64,000 nt of DNA from Burkholderia latens (GCF_902499045.1 NZ_CABVPL010000004.1:1-64000), one strand, 5' to 3'. Shown: positions 26,501-34,306, numbered from the stretch's first letter. The notes: generated from the sequence alone by a model not told the origin. Numbers and translations: made by a program.

Positions 26501-28771
26501 GCGGCCGGCCGAAACGGTTGCATTGCCGGTGTTGTTCACCGACAGACCGCCGTTCAGATTCGCATCGCGACCCGCCGAGATCGTCGTGCTTTGGCCCGTC
26601 TGCACCGTGCCCGCGACGGTCGCGTCCTGCGCTGCGGCGATGTTCACCGTGCCCGGCGTCGATACTGCCCCGGCGACCGAGACGCTGCCCGCGCTCGAGC
26701 CGATCGACGCGTTTCCACCGCTATAGACCGTACCGCCCAGATTGACGCTCTGCTGCCCGGTCGCGTTCAATCCACCGAGCGACACGACATTGCCGGTCGT
26801 ACTCAGGGTCCCGCCATTCGCGGTGAGCGTCATGTCGCCGACAGACGCGGCGTTGCCGTTCACTTGCGTGTTGCCGCCCGACGTCACGCTCAGCTTGTCG
26901 CCGCTCGTGACGTCGCCACCCAACGTCGAATTCTGTCCCGATTGAATCGTTACCGCACCCGGTGCCGTCACTGTCCCGCCGAATTCAGCGTTCGTACCCG
27001 CCTTCGCGGCGATCGTGGTGCCGCTTTGCACGGCGCCGTTCAGGCCGATCGCCTGCCCGGCGTTCAGTGTGACCGCGCCTTGCGACGACGAAACCTTGCC
27101 TTGCCCGGAGATCGAGCCAGCTTGCGCGGCGATCGACACTGCGCCTTGCGCCTGCGTCGTACCGTCAATCGTCGCGTCTTGACCGGCCGTCACGGTCGCC
27201 GCTCCGTTCGATTGCAGATTGCCGCTCACGGCGGCCGACCCTGTCATCGCGGTGAGATTCGTATCGCCGACGGACGTGACCGCGCCGTTCACGGTCGCAT
27301 TGCGCGCCCCCGCCAGCGCGACCGTGCTGCCGCCCTGTACCGCCCCTTTCACAGTCAGATCACGTCCAGCCCGCGCCGAGATCGTACCCGGCGCGCTCAG
27401 CCCGCCGACCGTCAGACCTCCGTTCGTCGTCTGCAGCGCAATATCGTGAGCCGACAGGGAGTCGATCGCCATCGACTCGCCGGCCGTAAGATTGGCCGAG
27501 CCATTTGCGGCAACCGACGCAGCAGTCAGGTTCCGACCGGCGGTCATCGACACGCTTTGTCCGGCCGACACGGCCCCCGGCGCAGTGATGTCGCCGTTCG
27601 CCGCAACCGTATAGTTTTGGTTCGCGAGGCCGGTACCGCTGATCGTCGTGTTGTCCGCGCTCGTCAAATTGACGTTCTGACTGGCAAACGTTTGACCGAC
27701 CGTGACGTCGCCGTTTGAATTCACGACCACGTTCCCTGCCGTCGCGGTCAACGAGCCTTGCATGTTCGCGCCAAGGCCGGCTGCTGTCTGGACGATGTAG
27801 ACCTGGCCAGCGGTGACCGATCCGAACTGGCTTGCATCGATCGCCAAACCGTTTGCAGTTTGGATTGCCGTGACATTGTTCGGCAGACCGTTGGCTGCGG
27901 TACCGTATGCAGTGCCGGTATTGCCCGTCGTGGTCGGCGTGACGAGCTGGTTGCCCGTCACGACGTTGATGCGCTGATCCGCACGGATCGGCGCCGCCAG
28001 CGTGACGGTTTGCCCGATGAGGTCAATATTCCCGACGGTCCCTTCGATCCCGGCTCCCGGACCGTTCACCCCTGCCGGCCCGTTGATCGAAATGTTGCCT
28101 GATCGAACGTCGTACGCGACCGCGCCGGCGTGCGCGAAATCGGTTGGAGCACCACCGACGCCCGTGATGAACTGCGGCGTGCCCGTGGTCAGCGTGAGAT
28201 TCGGGATGTTCGTGAGCGACAGTCCGTTTGCGGATATCCCGCCCGGAGCCGCGATCACGATCGGTGCAGCAGCGCCGAAGGTCTCGAGCGGCCCGTTCAA
28301 GACCGCAATATTGTTCGACGTGACCTGGTTGATAATCAACGACGCTGGCCGGCCGTTCAGATTCGGATTCGCGCCAAGCGAGCCGCCGAGCAGCGGAGTC
28401 CCTGCAATCGTGCTGTTGTTCAGCACGAGGCCTTCAGGTCCCACATTGAACGACTGATACTGTCCGAGACTCACGCCGTTGGAATTCGGCGCAGGGATAT
28501 TGATAGCAGGGACACCCGCGCTAGTCGCGGTGACCGTTGGCTGAAACGGAATCGGCGCCCGCGGATCGATGATCGGCGCAGCATGTGCTGTTTGGTCGAC
28601 CAAAAGCATCGCGGGGCTGAGATACATCACGACCGACATGACCCATGCGGTCGCCTTGATCCAAAGGGCGTGCTCTTCGCTGTTCAGCGAAGGTTGACCG
28701 AAGACAATTTTCTGTTTGGCCGTTCCCCGTTGAACGTGCCGAGCTTCTATTTCGCGCATCAGTCGGCGCAT
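20537..28771 (-). CDS. cdiA: CdiA/BcpA-type giant exoprotein with C-terminal deaminase toxin
   Basis: A protein of about 2744 residues. The extended N-terminal region with a hydrophobic core (ATAWVMSVVMYLSPAMLLV) ends at AHA-AP. The TPS/haemagglutination domain covers about 45-270, but reads IAAPGGISANG where family members have NPNGI. A very long filamentous part of Asn/Gly/Thr-rich repeats follows. At about 2290-2550 a DUF637-like Gly/Ala-rich region is followed by the variant pretoxin junction NEALNN (about 2551). The last 122 residues (coding bases 20540-20905) hold HAE (about 2696) and PICTNC (about 2722), the zinc signature of cytidine-deaminase-like toxins. The ATG at 28771 is chosen; a GTG four codons upstream is possible. 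It is exported by TpsB for contact-dependent killing. Confidence 0.88.
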   Translation of the reverse strand: MRRLMREIEARHVQRGTAKQKIVFGQPSLNSEEHALWIKATAWVMSVVMYLSPAMLLVDQTAHAAPIIDPRAPIPFQPTVTATSAGVPAINIPAPNSNGVSLGQYQSFNVGPEGLVLNNSTIAGTPLLGGSLGANPNLNGRPASLIINQVTSNNIAVLNGPLETFGAAAPIVIAAPGGISANGLSLTNIPNLTLTTGTPQFITGVGGAPTDFAHAGAVAYDVRSGNISINGPAGVNGPGAGIEGTVGNIDLIGQTVTLAAPIRADQRINVVTGNQLVTPTTTGNTGTAYGTAANGLPNNVTAIQTANGLAIDASQFGSVTAGQVYIVQTAAGLGANMQGSLTATAGNVVVNSNGDVTVGQTFASQNVNLTSADNTTISGTGLANQNYTVAANGDITAPGAVSAGQSVSMTAGRNLTAASVAANGSANLTAGESMAIDSLSAHDIALQTTNGGLTVGGLSAPGTISARAGRDLTVKGAVQGGSTVALAGARNATVNGAVTSVGDTNLTAMTGSAAVSGNLQSNGAATVTAGQDATIDGTTQAQGAVSIAAQAGSISGQGKVSSSQGAVTLNAGQAIGLNGAVQSGTTIAAKAGTNAEFGGTVTAPGAVTIQSGQNSTLGGDVTSGDKLSVTSGGNTQVNGNAASVGDMTLTANGGTLSTTGNVVSLGGLNATGQQSVNLGGTVYSGGNASIGSSAGSVSVAGAVSTPGTVNIAAAQDATVAGTVQTGQSTTISAGRDANLNGGLSVNNTGNATVSAGRDINGTGAVNVANDTTLNAGNNVGISGAIRTGNNLNATAANNLSVGATTAVGTTTLTATNGSATLAGNALSGGATTITTGTDVTTQGSVTSLGDLSVNAKGGNVTASGPISTAGNASLNAGQNLTLNGQTTVSKDGTLTAANITTQGVSIGGNLTATATSNLDTSAGQLNAAFDAQAPALSVNGNATLSGANVTTANAVVGGTTQITGSQSVTTGGTAAFKGDTSLNGGTVSNVGTQMAGGNLNVSGSTVTNSGSLSSLKSATFNAADLSNGGSIYAPTANFNVSNATTNTGALMATNALNLTTSSLSNAGLIFAGDVNNSTAATGNTTVTVTGGNGSFDNTNGKILAQNIATLALPNQALDPSAASYGTINGGYGLNLSAQSVNNSGTWTLPGTTVTVSAAQGINNAGTINQGAGSLTLNGAVGNTGAINGNDLTINGSLANAATGTVTANNALTLNGSGSNAGTVQAANTLAITGASYDNSGGTTRAGNTNSPAGSGNATINLSGDLGNAGGTLTATNDLSLTANNVNNSAASVVTTTTTTKTVDNPGLLMATPIGSELVYAIYNVGKDGGTFMLGQANLPATLGGLLSPGGEQPTKQTVWSLSSVRLIYQGWGDPSSPVASSGPIQFALVPTSNAPKGAIWVVVPPSTPISGATTVQTLTLPTVTETTTSTGATVTPSTIAAGHDLTLTANTLNNQSGVVSAGHDANVNVQQLQNGGSSFTSTVTDSVDSASLNAFLTSLQALQKTAPIGVAGTANPSGTYQCEGGYCAVGPPTPPATYTISAPGTVQLETVTSSVTKQGAVGQVIAGNNLNLSGGNLTNTGTLAAGNDVNIQAASFTNQGSNVGSKAVTAGCASGVSNAGCSSLNTTNPNSETYSYQQTNSNVTAGHDIVIAANQVANTYGNLVARNDVVIGGAGTTAANPTQATSVTNTSAAIEAGNNVQINAASVTNTIAAPVAVHQNYGTASPYTGCGQNCEAYIQVQAANPSTITANNNLSISAGTFSNTGSLVTALNNATINASTSASSDNQYLHAFWTGNPGATRTWGCLGMAADCQNLYGSAFSQGDTQTASGLPSNVGMKDFVPGTIQAGNLSVHSPTLTNTGNVIGQSITLTGSTLVNGITNPNVFTPPPVVSGQVISLAPPTLPPSMTAAVNQAGLVTNQDGRPTSVTGMAALPPNTPIGAQTVGKPTAPIVTGVNTPTATTVKTVSGQTVTVSYLTSNPAAQVVDSLSSASLIANLPANLQPGSVPFYYDPYTENQQIQQAALQATGKSSFYSTPSATDSTSQASINNQDKAALYGAALEYAKQNNIALGTQLSDAQLAQINAPMLWYVQQAVPEPGCQASGGAACPTVQALMPEVLLPKNYAVVNADGEITGTNVALNYANSILNTGSVTAQNLTVNTGSLTNEQRSTNIGEIYQFGDEGVFLRTTGTVAQQGGFMSAANYDLNVQSLNQIGGALQQTSADGSVNQAATQQMLSNLKAQLGGQFSQSTVTDHLNTEAVDGDSWFDQIFMTGVIVGLSIMGGMAASGAIGAAAGASAGSGSAFAAAGTTAGSLGAGTANAALSAGFAGMMNSTMSQLNSGGSFNLGSLLTTAGAAALTAGLTNGITFSNGAAGWSWAASNNSLAALAGVQTVGNTLVPQAGAATGSLPTTITAIAAESVLQATVQTALQGGSFLTNLRNSAATNAAASIAYTIGNLNQDGTLTGAAYVAAHAALGCAAGAATGQGCGGGAIGGATSAVLSQQVIGMLDPSGVPLDQGQMAMLAAISTWTGGGLAGLSGQNAMAGATAAQNEALNNAAGHIKTPSSFDTNGGEPGMHVDAGKETVSILPPNPAEAAGPQPGAGPEAITTGNGPIAAGTAGGRMSLSDAQAYAAGRAAQLQSQLPAGSQGRVTMGVGVVLDPSGNQVIVVSTSEPNGYLRPGVSLKPGEVIIKGTGHAEADITSWAAQNGYTVQTVGAGRPICTNCAAAINGANAVPATPLKGPK

Positions 28772-29312
28772 GGTTGGTCTCACTCGGAATTTTCAGCGGA
28801 TGTTCGCACAGCCGAAACCGAAAGATGGTCAACAATTGTCATGCCCCGTCTTGCTGTCGGGAACACGGTTACAAACAGCCTTCATGCTGATTCGAATATC
28901 AAAATATCAACGATGGCTTACTGTGACCAATATAAAAATAAATAAATGTTTTTGAGATTTATTTAATCAAAAAGACCCCCGTTCCCGGTCGACAGACCGC
29001 AGAGTCATGCCTGATAGGGCTTTGGCTCCGAGGGTGGCGACGGGCGCATCAACTACACGTGTGCACCAGGGTCGAATAGAAATGTCAAAAATCGTTTCTT
29101 AAAAACTTAAATCCGATCGATGAATACCTCCCGATCGGGAGGGAATAGCCGGTCGCAACGAGACATAACGCGGTCAAACGACACCAGCTGGCTCACAAGC
29201 CACCTGCGATTTTTACGAGGGAGCGTGTTGTGTTCTGTCGACGCGGACTTGACTTTCGTTCGAAGTCGGTAAGGTAGTCGATACCAATTTCTCAACCACG
29301 AATGGAGAAAGC
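28772..29312. other. AT-rich divergent regulatory region between cdiA and H-NS copy 3
   Basis: No gene is seen. The cdiA-proximal part (about 28880-28970) is the most AT-rich stretch in the window (runs such as TTATTTATTTTTATATTGG read on the minus strand). It probably contains the cdi promoter and H-NS binding sites. On the plus side TTGACT near 29250 could be a -35 for the H-NS gene but its -10 is weak. An H-NS gene divergent from a long foreign-looking operon suggests local silencing. Confidence 0.45.
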
Positions 29313-29606
29313 ATGTCGACATACCACGAACTTCTCGCAAAGCGCGCGGCACTCGAAGCGGAAATCGACGCCGCAAAAGGGGCTGCGCGGGAGACAGCTT
29401 TGAAAGAGGTGCGCCAACTCGTGAGCGAATTCGATCTCAGCGCCCGGGAGGTCTACGGGGCGCGCGCAACCCGCAAGCGCGGCCGCGTCGAAGCGAAGTA
29501 TCGCCATCCCGACACCGGCGCGACCTGGAGCGGTCGGGGCCGCCCGCCGGCATGGATTGACGGCAAAGACCGCACGCCCTTCGAAATCCAGCACAGCGCC
29601 GCCTAG
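29313..29606 (+). CDS. H-NS/BpH3-family nucleoid protein (copy 3)
   Basis: A 97-residue protein. The N-terminal coiled coil (STYHELLAKRAALEAEIDAAKGAARETALKEVR, 2-34) is followed by a linker with FDLSAREVYGARATRKRGR. The C-terminal DNA-binding core KYRHPDTGATWSGRGRPPAWI is close to copy 1. GGAG at about 29304 precedes the ATG by a good distance. Likely a nucleoid-associated silencer. It is placed divergently from the CDI locus. Confidence 0.93.
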   Translation: MSTYHELLAKRAALEAEIDAAKGAARETALKEVRQLVSEFDLSAREVYGARATRKRGRVEAKYRHPDTGATWSGRGRPPAWIDGKDRTPFEIQHSAA

Positions 29607-29713
29607 TCTTGAAATCTCGCAGAACACTGGATACATTTACAGTGTGCCAGGCGCAGCAGCCACTCGCAATTTGCCAAGTGGCTGGCTGCTGCTCCCTTGT
29701 CTCGCCGACTACT

Positions 29714-30106
29714 ATGAACCTCGCCCCGACTGTTGATTGCCACGATGCCGAGCTCGATCCGATTCGGTACGGGTATGCGCTCGAGTCCGCAACGCAAGAT
29801 CTGCGACGCATTGCGACGTCGCTCGCAGCTCGCTACATCAGCGCCGGCCTTGCGCACGCTTTGAGCTGGCCGCTATTGCTCGAGATCGAAGAGCAGGCAT
29901 TCTCCGATTTGGCCTTTCAGAGCCGCAACGATCCAGCGATCGTCGGCGCACTGCCGCGCATCGGGCCGGCGACGCTGCCGGGCGTCGATTTCAGCGGTCT
30001 CATCGACTGGAGCCAGTCCTATCCATCGCTGCCAATCGTCTATCAGTGCGTCCGCGAGCTTCTGGTCGATGCCCCCAAGTTCGAGCGCAGTGAGGAAGCT
30101 GCGTGA
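29714..30106 (+). CDS. Hypothetical protein
   Basis: A 130-residue soluble protein starting MNLAPTVDCHDAELDPIRYGYALES. A helical segment (TQDLRRIATSLAARYISAGLAHALSWPLLLEIEEQAFSD) is followed by a Gly/Pro-rich stretch and a second helix (PIVYQCVRELLVDAPKFERSEEAA). No motif recognised. The ATG at 29714 is chosen since the upstream in-frame part is Cys-rich and lacks a ribosome binding site. It sits between H-NS copy 3 and the recombinase-like gene. Confidence 0.5.
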   Translation: MNLAPTVDCHDAELDPIRYGYALESATQDLRRIATSLAARYISAGLAHALSWPLLLEIEEQAFSDLAFQSRNDPAIVGALPRIGPATLPGVDFSGLIDWSQSYPSLPIVYQCVRELLVDAPKFERSEEAA

Positions 30107-30255
30107 GCGACGTAACCCGTGGGCTCGACGAGCGGCGTGCCGATGCCCACGTCCGAAACCGGATGAAGGGGCGCCCCACCCTTCTGCAGGCACAGGACGC
30201 GAATCGTAGATTCGCGCCATGCTTGGGGTAGCCAATATTCAGTATATAAGATCGA

Positions 30256-31185
30256 ATGGACGAACCGACTCTCTGGCTGTCGGCACCGACCGAGGCCTAT
30301 CAGCAGTGGCAACGCACGGAAGCCGCCGGCGCCGATCGGCGCGCGTTCTCGCCGCGGTCGATCGTCCAACACGAAGCGATGTTCGAACGCTTCATGCGCC
30401 ACCTCGCCGCCGCTCACCTGTCGCTGGCCAACTTCGGGCCCGACCACCTCGAATCGTTCTTCGCTGACCTAGATCGCCGGTGCAAGCCCGGCACCACGAC
30501 ACGTCTGCGGTACCAGAAGCTCCTCGACCGGCTCGGGCGGCACCTCGTCGACGTCGGCGTGCGCAAGACCAATCCAGCTGCCGCATACACGCTGATGCAG
30601 ACGTGGCCGGAGGACGAGCCCGTCCCGGTGTACCTTCTGGAAGCCGATGATCATCGACTGCAGGCGTCGATCCGGGCCATCGACGGGCTCGACGACCGCG
30701 CGTTGCGCAACCGAGCCATCGTTGGCTTGTTGCTCTCGACCGGCATCACCGCGCAGGAATTTCGACAGGCGAGCGCCGTCGACCTCGACCTGTCGCCGGC
30801 GCGGCCGTACCTCCTTGTACCGAAGCGCGGCCCGCGCGAGGCACGTCGCATCAACGTTGACGAGTTTGCGGAACCCGCGCTCGCGCGATGGCGAAATCTG
30901 GCTGCGGCTGCAGACAGCCCTCTGCTGTTCCCGTCCCCCCGTGCAGGCGGCCCAATGACCGACGAAATGCTCGGCCGCATCGTTCGAGACGAGCTCCTCG
31001 CGATCGACGTTCGACTCCCTGATATGAGCCCACGTACCCTGCGAAACACGTTCGCGAGGCGCCTGCTCCTCGCCGGCAGAAGCAACGACGACGTCATGCA
31101 TCTCTTGGGCCTGACAAGCCAGCGCACTGTGATCCGCATTCGGGCGACGATCCCGAGCGGGCCTCAAGCTACACCTCAGACTTGA
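30256..31185 (+). CDS. Tyrosine-recombinase-like protein with degenerate active site
   Basis: A 309-residue protein. The N-terminal SAM-like core-binding domain (residues about 35-115; SIVQHEAMFERFMRHLAAAHLSLANF...) and C-terminal catalytic-fold domain (about 125-300; RNRAIVGLLLSTGITAQEFRQASAVDL, SPRTLRNTFARRLLLAGRSNDDVMHLLGL) align with XerC-type integrases. Key residues differ. The first Arg (TGLR in Xer) reads TGIT (about 162-165). The HxxR His is Arg260 while Arg263 remains. LLGH reads LLGL (Leu286). No Tyr lies in the expected C-terminal window (RTVIRIRATIP). It may bind DNA but probably does not recombine. It is followed by a terminator-like hairpin. Confidence 0.8.
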   Translation: MDEPTLWLSAPTEAYQQWQRTEAAGADRRAFSPRSIVQHEAMFERFMRHLAAAHLSLANFGPDHLESFFADLDRRCKPGTTTRLRYQKLLDRLGRHLVDVGVRKTNPAAAYTLMQTWPEDEPVPVYLLEADDHRLQASIRAIDGLDDRALRNRAIVGLLLSTGITAQEFRQASAVDLDLSPARPYLLVPKRGPREARRINVDEFAEPALARWRNLAAAADSPLLFPSPRAGGPMTDEMLGRIVRDELLAIDVRLPDMSPRTLRNTFARRLLLAGRSNDDVMHLLGLTSQRTVIRIRATIPSGPQATPQT

Positions 31186-31211
31186 CTTCCTCCCCGCCTC
31201 GATAGCCTGAA

Positions 31212-31235
31212 AAAGCCAGCAAGGTCGCTGGCTTT
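31212..31235 (+). terminator. Rho-independent terminator-like hairpin after the recombinase-like gene
   Basis: AAAGCCAGC (31212-31220) pairs with GCTGGCTTT (31227-31235) around a 6-nt loop and is followed by CTTGCTATT. The 9-bp stem is preceded by an A run and followed by a modest T tract, so it could work in both directions. Confidence 0.6.
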
Positions 31236-31256
31236 CTTGCTATTGGAGCATTCAAT

Positions 31257-31736
31257 ATGGACTACGTATCGCATTACACGGACCTCGTCTACTTCGCCAG
31301 CGGTGGCATTTCCGTCTGCCGCTACCGGATGCTCGCGCTCGCGTCGGAACCGAAGCGGCTCGTCATTCAGGTCGAGAACCACGGCGGCCACAAGGACATC
31401 CTGATCACCGATCACATCGTGCGCGACGGAGTCCTCAACCGAATCGCCGATCGCGACTTAACGGGGGTTCCGTTCGACATGCTTTGCGTCGCGTTGACCG
31501 AGGCCGGCCAACATCACATCGTCTTCGTCGAGGCCGATCTCGAGGACTACATTCATCGCGGGTATCCGTATGAGCGATCCGCTCAGCCGGCCGCACGTGG
31601 CCGACATATCGAGCGCATCTCGATCAATTCCCGTGACCTGGTGGTCGGCCGGGCCCGCCTGCAGACCGCGCATGCGACTCCTACGCTCGCAGCAGACAGT
31701 CTAGCGGCCATCCTCGACCGGCCGACGTCCGCGTAA
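31257..31736 (+). CDS. Hypothetical protein
   Basis: A 159-residue protein (MDYVSHYTDLVYFASGGISVCRYRMLAL...). GGAG at about 31245 precedes the ATG. The first 110 residues look like an alpha/beta fold (FASGGISVCRYRM, KRLVIQVENHGGHKDILITDHIV, HHIVFVEADLEDYI); the C-terminus is basic and probably flexible. No family recognised. It is convergent with the DndC-like gene, with a strong hairpin between them. Confidence 0.55.
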   Translation: MDYVSHYTDLVYFASGGISVCRYRMLALASEPKRLVIQVENHGGHKDILITDHIVRDGVLNRIADRDLTGVPFDMLCVALTEAGQHHIVFVEADLEDYIHRGYPYERSAQPAARGRHIERISINSRDLVVGRARLQTAHATPTLAADSLAAILDRPTSA

Positions 31737-31822
31737 ACCGCCAATACGCCGACGAGTAAGCTCGTCTGGCCATCACATCCTGGGTCCGATCGACAACAAC
31801 AACGGGAGCAACGGGCAAAAAC

Positions 31823-31848
31823 AAACCCGGTGCAGACGCACCGGGTTT
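31823..31848 (-). terminator. Terminator of the DndC-like gene
   Basis: AAACCCGGTGC (31823-31833) pairs perfectly with GCACCGGGTTT (31838-31848). Read on the minus strand the 11-bp stem is followed by GTTTTTG, a standard intrinsic terminator 20 bp past the stop of the gene ending at 31868. Confidence 0.8.
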
Positions 31849-31867
31849 GGTTCCAAAATTCCGGACT

Positions 31868-33670
31868 TCAAGCCGCCTGCGAAAACAGATCGACAGGCGC
31901 CAGGTTCAGCATCGTGAGGTGCTCCGTGTTCGATATCGCGCGGTCGACGAGAAACCGATCGAGCTCAGCCGGCGTCAGGTTGTGCCGTTCGGCGAGATGC
32001 GCGAAGTACTGGCCACGCTTGGCCATCTCCTGATACCGGCCCGCCATACCGGCCGGAAGCCTCAGAATGCCTTCGTTGAGCCAGAACCGTGCCGACTCCA
32101 TCCCCGAGTGTTGCTGCGCCTTCACGGACCAGCAAGCGTCGAAGCTGCAGGTGACGAACGCACACGCTGCCTCGACGTGCACTTCGAACTGGTCGCTCTC
32201 TTCGAAATAGACGATCTGCTCACCGGACCTCGTGCGCGCATATCGGCTCGCTCGCTCCGGATGGAGGTAGCGATTCCACTGTTCCGCGGCATAGTCGCGA
32301 AGTCCGTCTGTGGGCACCTCGGCATCGTACGCGCCGACAAAGAACCACCCATGATGCGGGATGTCGATCTTCGGCAGTGGGTCCACCACCGGCACGTAGT
32401 AGCGCCGTCCGAGCCGATGGACGTCGAACCAGACCGACAGCGCCGGAAACGCATGCGGCGCGTAGTGGTGCATCGAGAGATAGAAGTCGATCGCCACCAG
32501 CTGCGCCGGCGTGATCATCTCGAACTGCACGTCGCAAAGCGCGCGATTTTCCGGAGTGTCAGGTATTTCGCCCATGGCCAGTGCGCCCTCATGCCGCTCA
32601 GCGCGCTCGACCTCAAGCGCGTCAAGCGTTAGCAGGTACTGCAGCAACCGAACGCGCTCCAAGTACGACAGAACGTCCGGCTTGACCGCCAGATACCCGG
32701 CGTCACTCAGCTTCCGGCCTACAAGTTCGCGACGGCCAAGATCCCATTGCACGGCCATCAGGTAGTTGCGGAACCGATTCAAGCCCTCCAGATGACGGTG
32801 GCCAGCTTCCTTCACCATCGACTCCATCGAGCGATCGCGCTCGCCGGTCACGCAACAAAACGCGCACCCGAATCGCGAACCGCACGCGGCACGCGCGCCG
32901 CCCTCTCCCAGAATCACACCACATGTCCCCTCGTTCCCAGCTCGGTATAGATCCGACAGACGCCGGATTGACTGGCTGGACACGGGTGACGGAAAGGGGC
33001 GGTCTGAATCCTCCGCGAATAGCGAGAGCATCGTCCATACGCAGTCCGTGGACCACTCGGCGATCGGAGAAAAAGTAAGAAATCCGTCCGCGTTCCTGAC
33101 GGGTCTTCGCGCATTCTCGTTGCGAGCGGCCATGGCCGCCGCGCGACTGCCGCTCTCTCCGAACCGGTTGCCGAGGATGGTAACGACTTCGCTACTTCCG
33201 CCGGCGGCCGCAGAACGTTCGAGCGTGACGCGCAGGCGGTTCTGCGGGTCGACCTTCCAATCCGCCGCACAGGCACGTATCCGCTTTCCGTTCTTCACCC
33301 CATTTTCCGGGGTACGGGGAAGCGTGCCACGCCCGATCGTTGCGACGACAAATTGCGACGCCAATGATGGCTTCGCTACGTGCACCGATACCGACGTGCC
33401 AGCGGCCGCAAAGGCGTCGCGGATCTCATCCAGCATGGCCTGAAGGTGCCAGTGCATGCTGGGATTTTCGATCGTCGTGTCGGCGCTCGTCACAAAGTGC
33501 TCGCGCGACACCTCCGCACCAGCGCGCCGCACCGCCTCCAGCATAAGGATCGCCGTGCAGGTCGAGTCCTTGCCGCCGCTCAGCGCGTTCGAGAGCGTGA
33601 ATCCCTGTTGAATCAGCGCGACGAGCGCGTCGATTGCCGACTCCATCTTCACCAAAATTTCCGAGAACAT
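31868..33670 (-). CDS. DndC/PAPS-reductase-like Fe-S sulfurtransferase family protein
   Basis: A 600-residue protein of the PAPS reductase/DndC superfamily. The PP-loop SGGKDSTCT (about 31-39) binds ATP. A cysteine cluster CGSRFGCAFCCVTGERDRSMESM (about 262-284) closely resembles the 4Fe-4S motif of DndC (SRFGCWVC..V..D.S). A second half of about 300 residues (DALEVERAERHEG... to the end) is unlike classical PAPS reductase and makes it longer than DndC. DndC activates sulfur for DNA phosphorothioation with DndA/B/D/E, but none of those is recognisable nearby, although an SbcC-like ATPase follows. The ATG has GGAG 6 nt upstream. Sulfur transfer to DNA or tRNA is inferred. Confidence 0.75.
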   Translation of the reverse strand: MFSEILVKMESAIDALVALIQQGFTLSNALSGGKDSTCTAILMLEAVRRAGAEVSREHFVTSADTTIENPSMHWHLQAMLDEIRDAFAAAGTSVSVHVAKPSLASQFVVATIGRGTLPRTPENGVKNGKRIRACAADWKVDPQNRLRVTLERSAAAGGSSEVVTILGNRFGESGSRAAAMAARNENARRPVRNADGFLTFSPIAEWSTDCVWTMLSLFAEDSDRPFPSPVSSQSIRRLSDLYRAGNEGTCGVILGEGGARAACGSRFGCAFCCVTGERDRSMESMVKEAGHRHLEGLNRFRNYLMAVQWDLGRRELVGRKLSDAGYLAVKPDVLSYLERVRLLQYLLTLDALEVERAERHEGALAMGEIPDTPENRALCDVQFEMITPAQLVAIDFYLSMHHYAPHAFPALSVWFDVHRLGRRYYVPVVDPLPKIDIPHHGWFFVGAYDAEVPTDGLRDYAAEQWNRYLHPERASRYARTRSGEQIVYFEESDQFEVHVEAACAFVTCSFDACWSVKAQQHSGMESARFWLNEGILRLPAGMAGRYQEMAKRGQYFAHLAERHNLTPAELDRFLVDRAISNTEHLTMLNLAPVDLFSQAA

Positions 33671-33742
33671 ATACTGCTCCTATGGCGCAGGAACAGCCCC
33701 ACGCGGGAGCCGTTCCCGCGCGGGTTGAGAGAAAAGAAACAA

Positions 33743-34306
33743 TCAGGGTGCGCGATACACTTCGCCGCGCGCCGACACCACTTCCCAGTTTTTCAGATAC
33801 GCATCGGCGACACGCGTATCGCCGCGCAACACGATGACGTTCTCTGCGTTGTACCGCGCCGCCTGCTGCGAGTAGTTGTAGCTGCCCGTCTCGACGGTCT
33901 CGCCGTCGACAATGAGGTACTTCGAGTGCTGTGCTGGAAAGACGCTCACAAGTCGTACCGGAATGCCGGCGTAAGCGAGAGCACCGAGCGCAGCGCGAGC
34001 GCGGCCGCTACGGTCCTCTTCGAAGTTGCTGCGCGCGTCGACGGTGACCGCCACGTCAACGCCGCGGTGCTTCGCGGTGATGAGCGCGCGCGTCACCGCC
34101 GGAGCGGTGAACGAGTACGCCAGCACGCGAATCGATTGGCGCGCATGCCCGATGGTGCGAAGCACAAGGCTTTCGGCTCCGCCATCCGGCGAGAACGCTA
34201 CTTCGACCGTCGGCAGCGTCTCCGCTTGCGCGCGCCCGGCAAACGCGATCGCAACACAACAGCACAGCGATGCCACGAGTACTGCCCAAGAAATTTGCTT
34301 CTTCAT
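33743..34306 (-). CDS. PLD-family secreted endonuclease (Nuc-like)
   Basis: A 187-residue single-domain phospholipase D superfamily protein. A signal peptide (MKKQISWAVLVASLCCCVAIAFAGRAQA) implies periplasmic location. One HKD motif is complete: His127, Lys129, Asp134 in QHSKYLIVDGE, then Gly141-Ser142-x-Asn144 (GSYNYS). One HKD per chain and this size match the dimeric plasmid-encoded endonuclease Nuc. Nuc-type enzymes are common on conjugative elements. TTGGAGGCT precedes the ATG at 34306. The gene is flanked on both sides by hairpin-forming spacers. Confidence 0.88.
   Translation of the reverse strand: MKKQISWAVLVASLCCCVAIAFAGRAQAETLPTVEVAFSPDGGAESLVLRTIGHARQSIRVLAYSFTAPAVTRALITAKHRGVDVAVTVDARSNFEEDRSGRARAALGALAYAGIPVRLVSVFPAQHSKYLIVDGETVETGSYNYSQQAARYNAENVIVLRGDTRVADAYLKNWEVVSARGEVYRAP

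Noticed and set aside
25889-27718. 609-codon plus-strand open frame opposite cdiA
   Set aside because: Same explanation: arginine-rich antisense translation of the repetitive GC-rich exoprotein gene.
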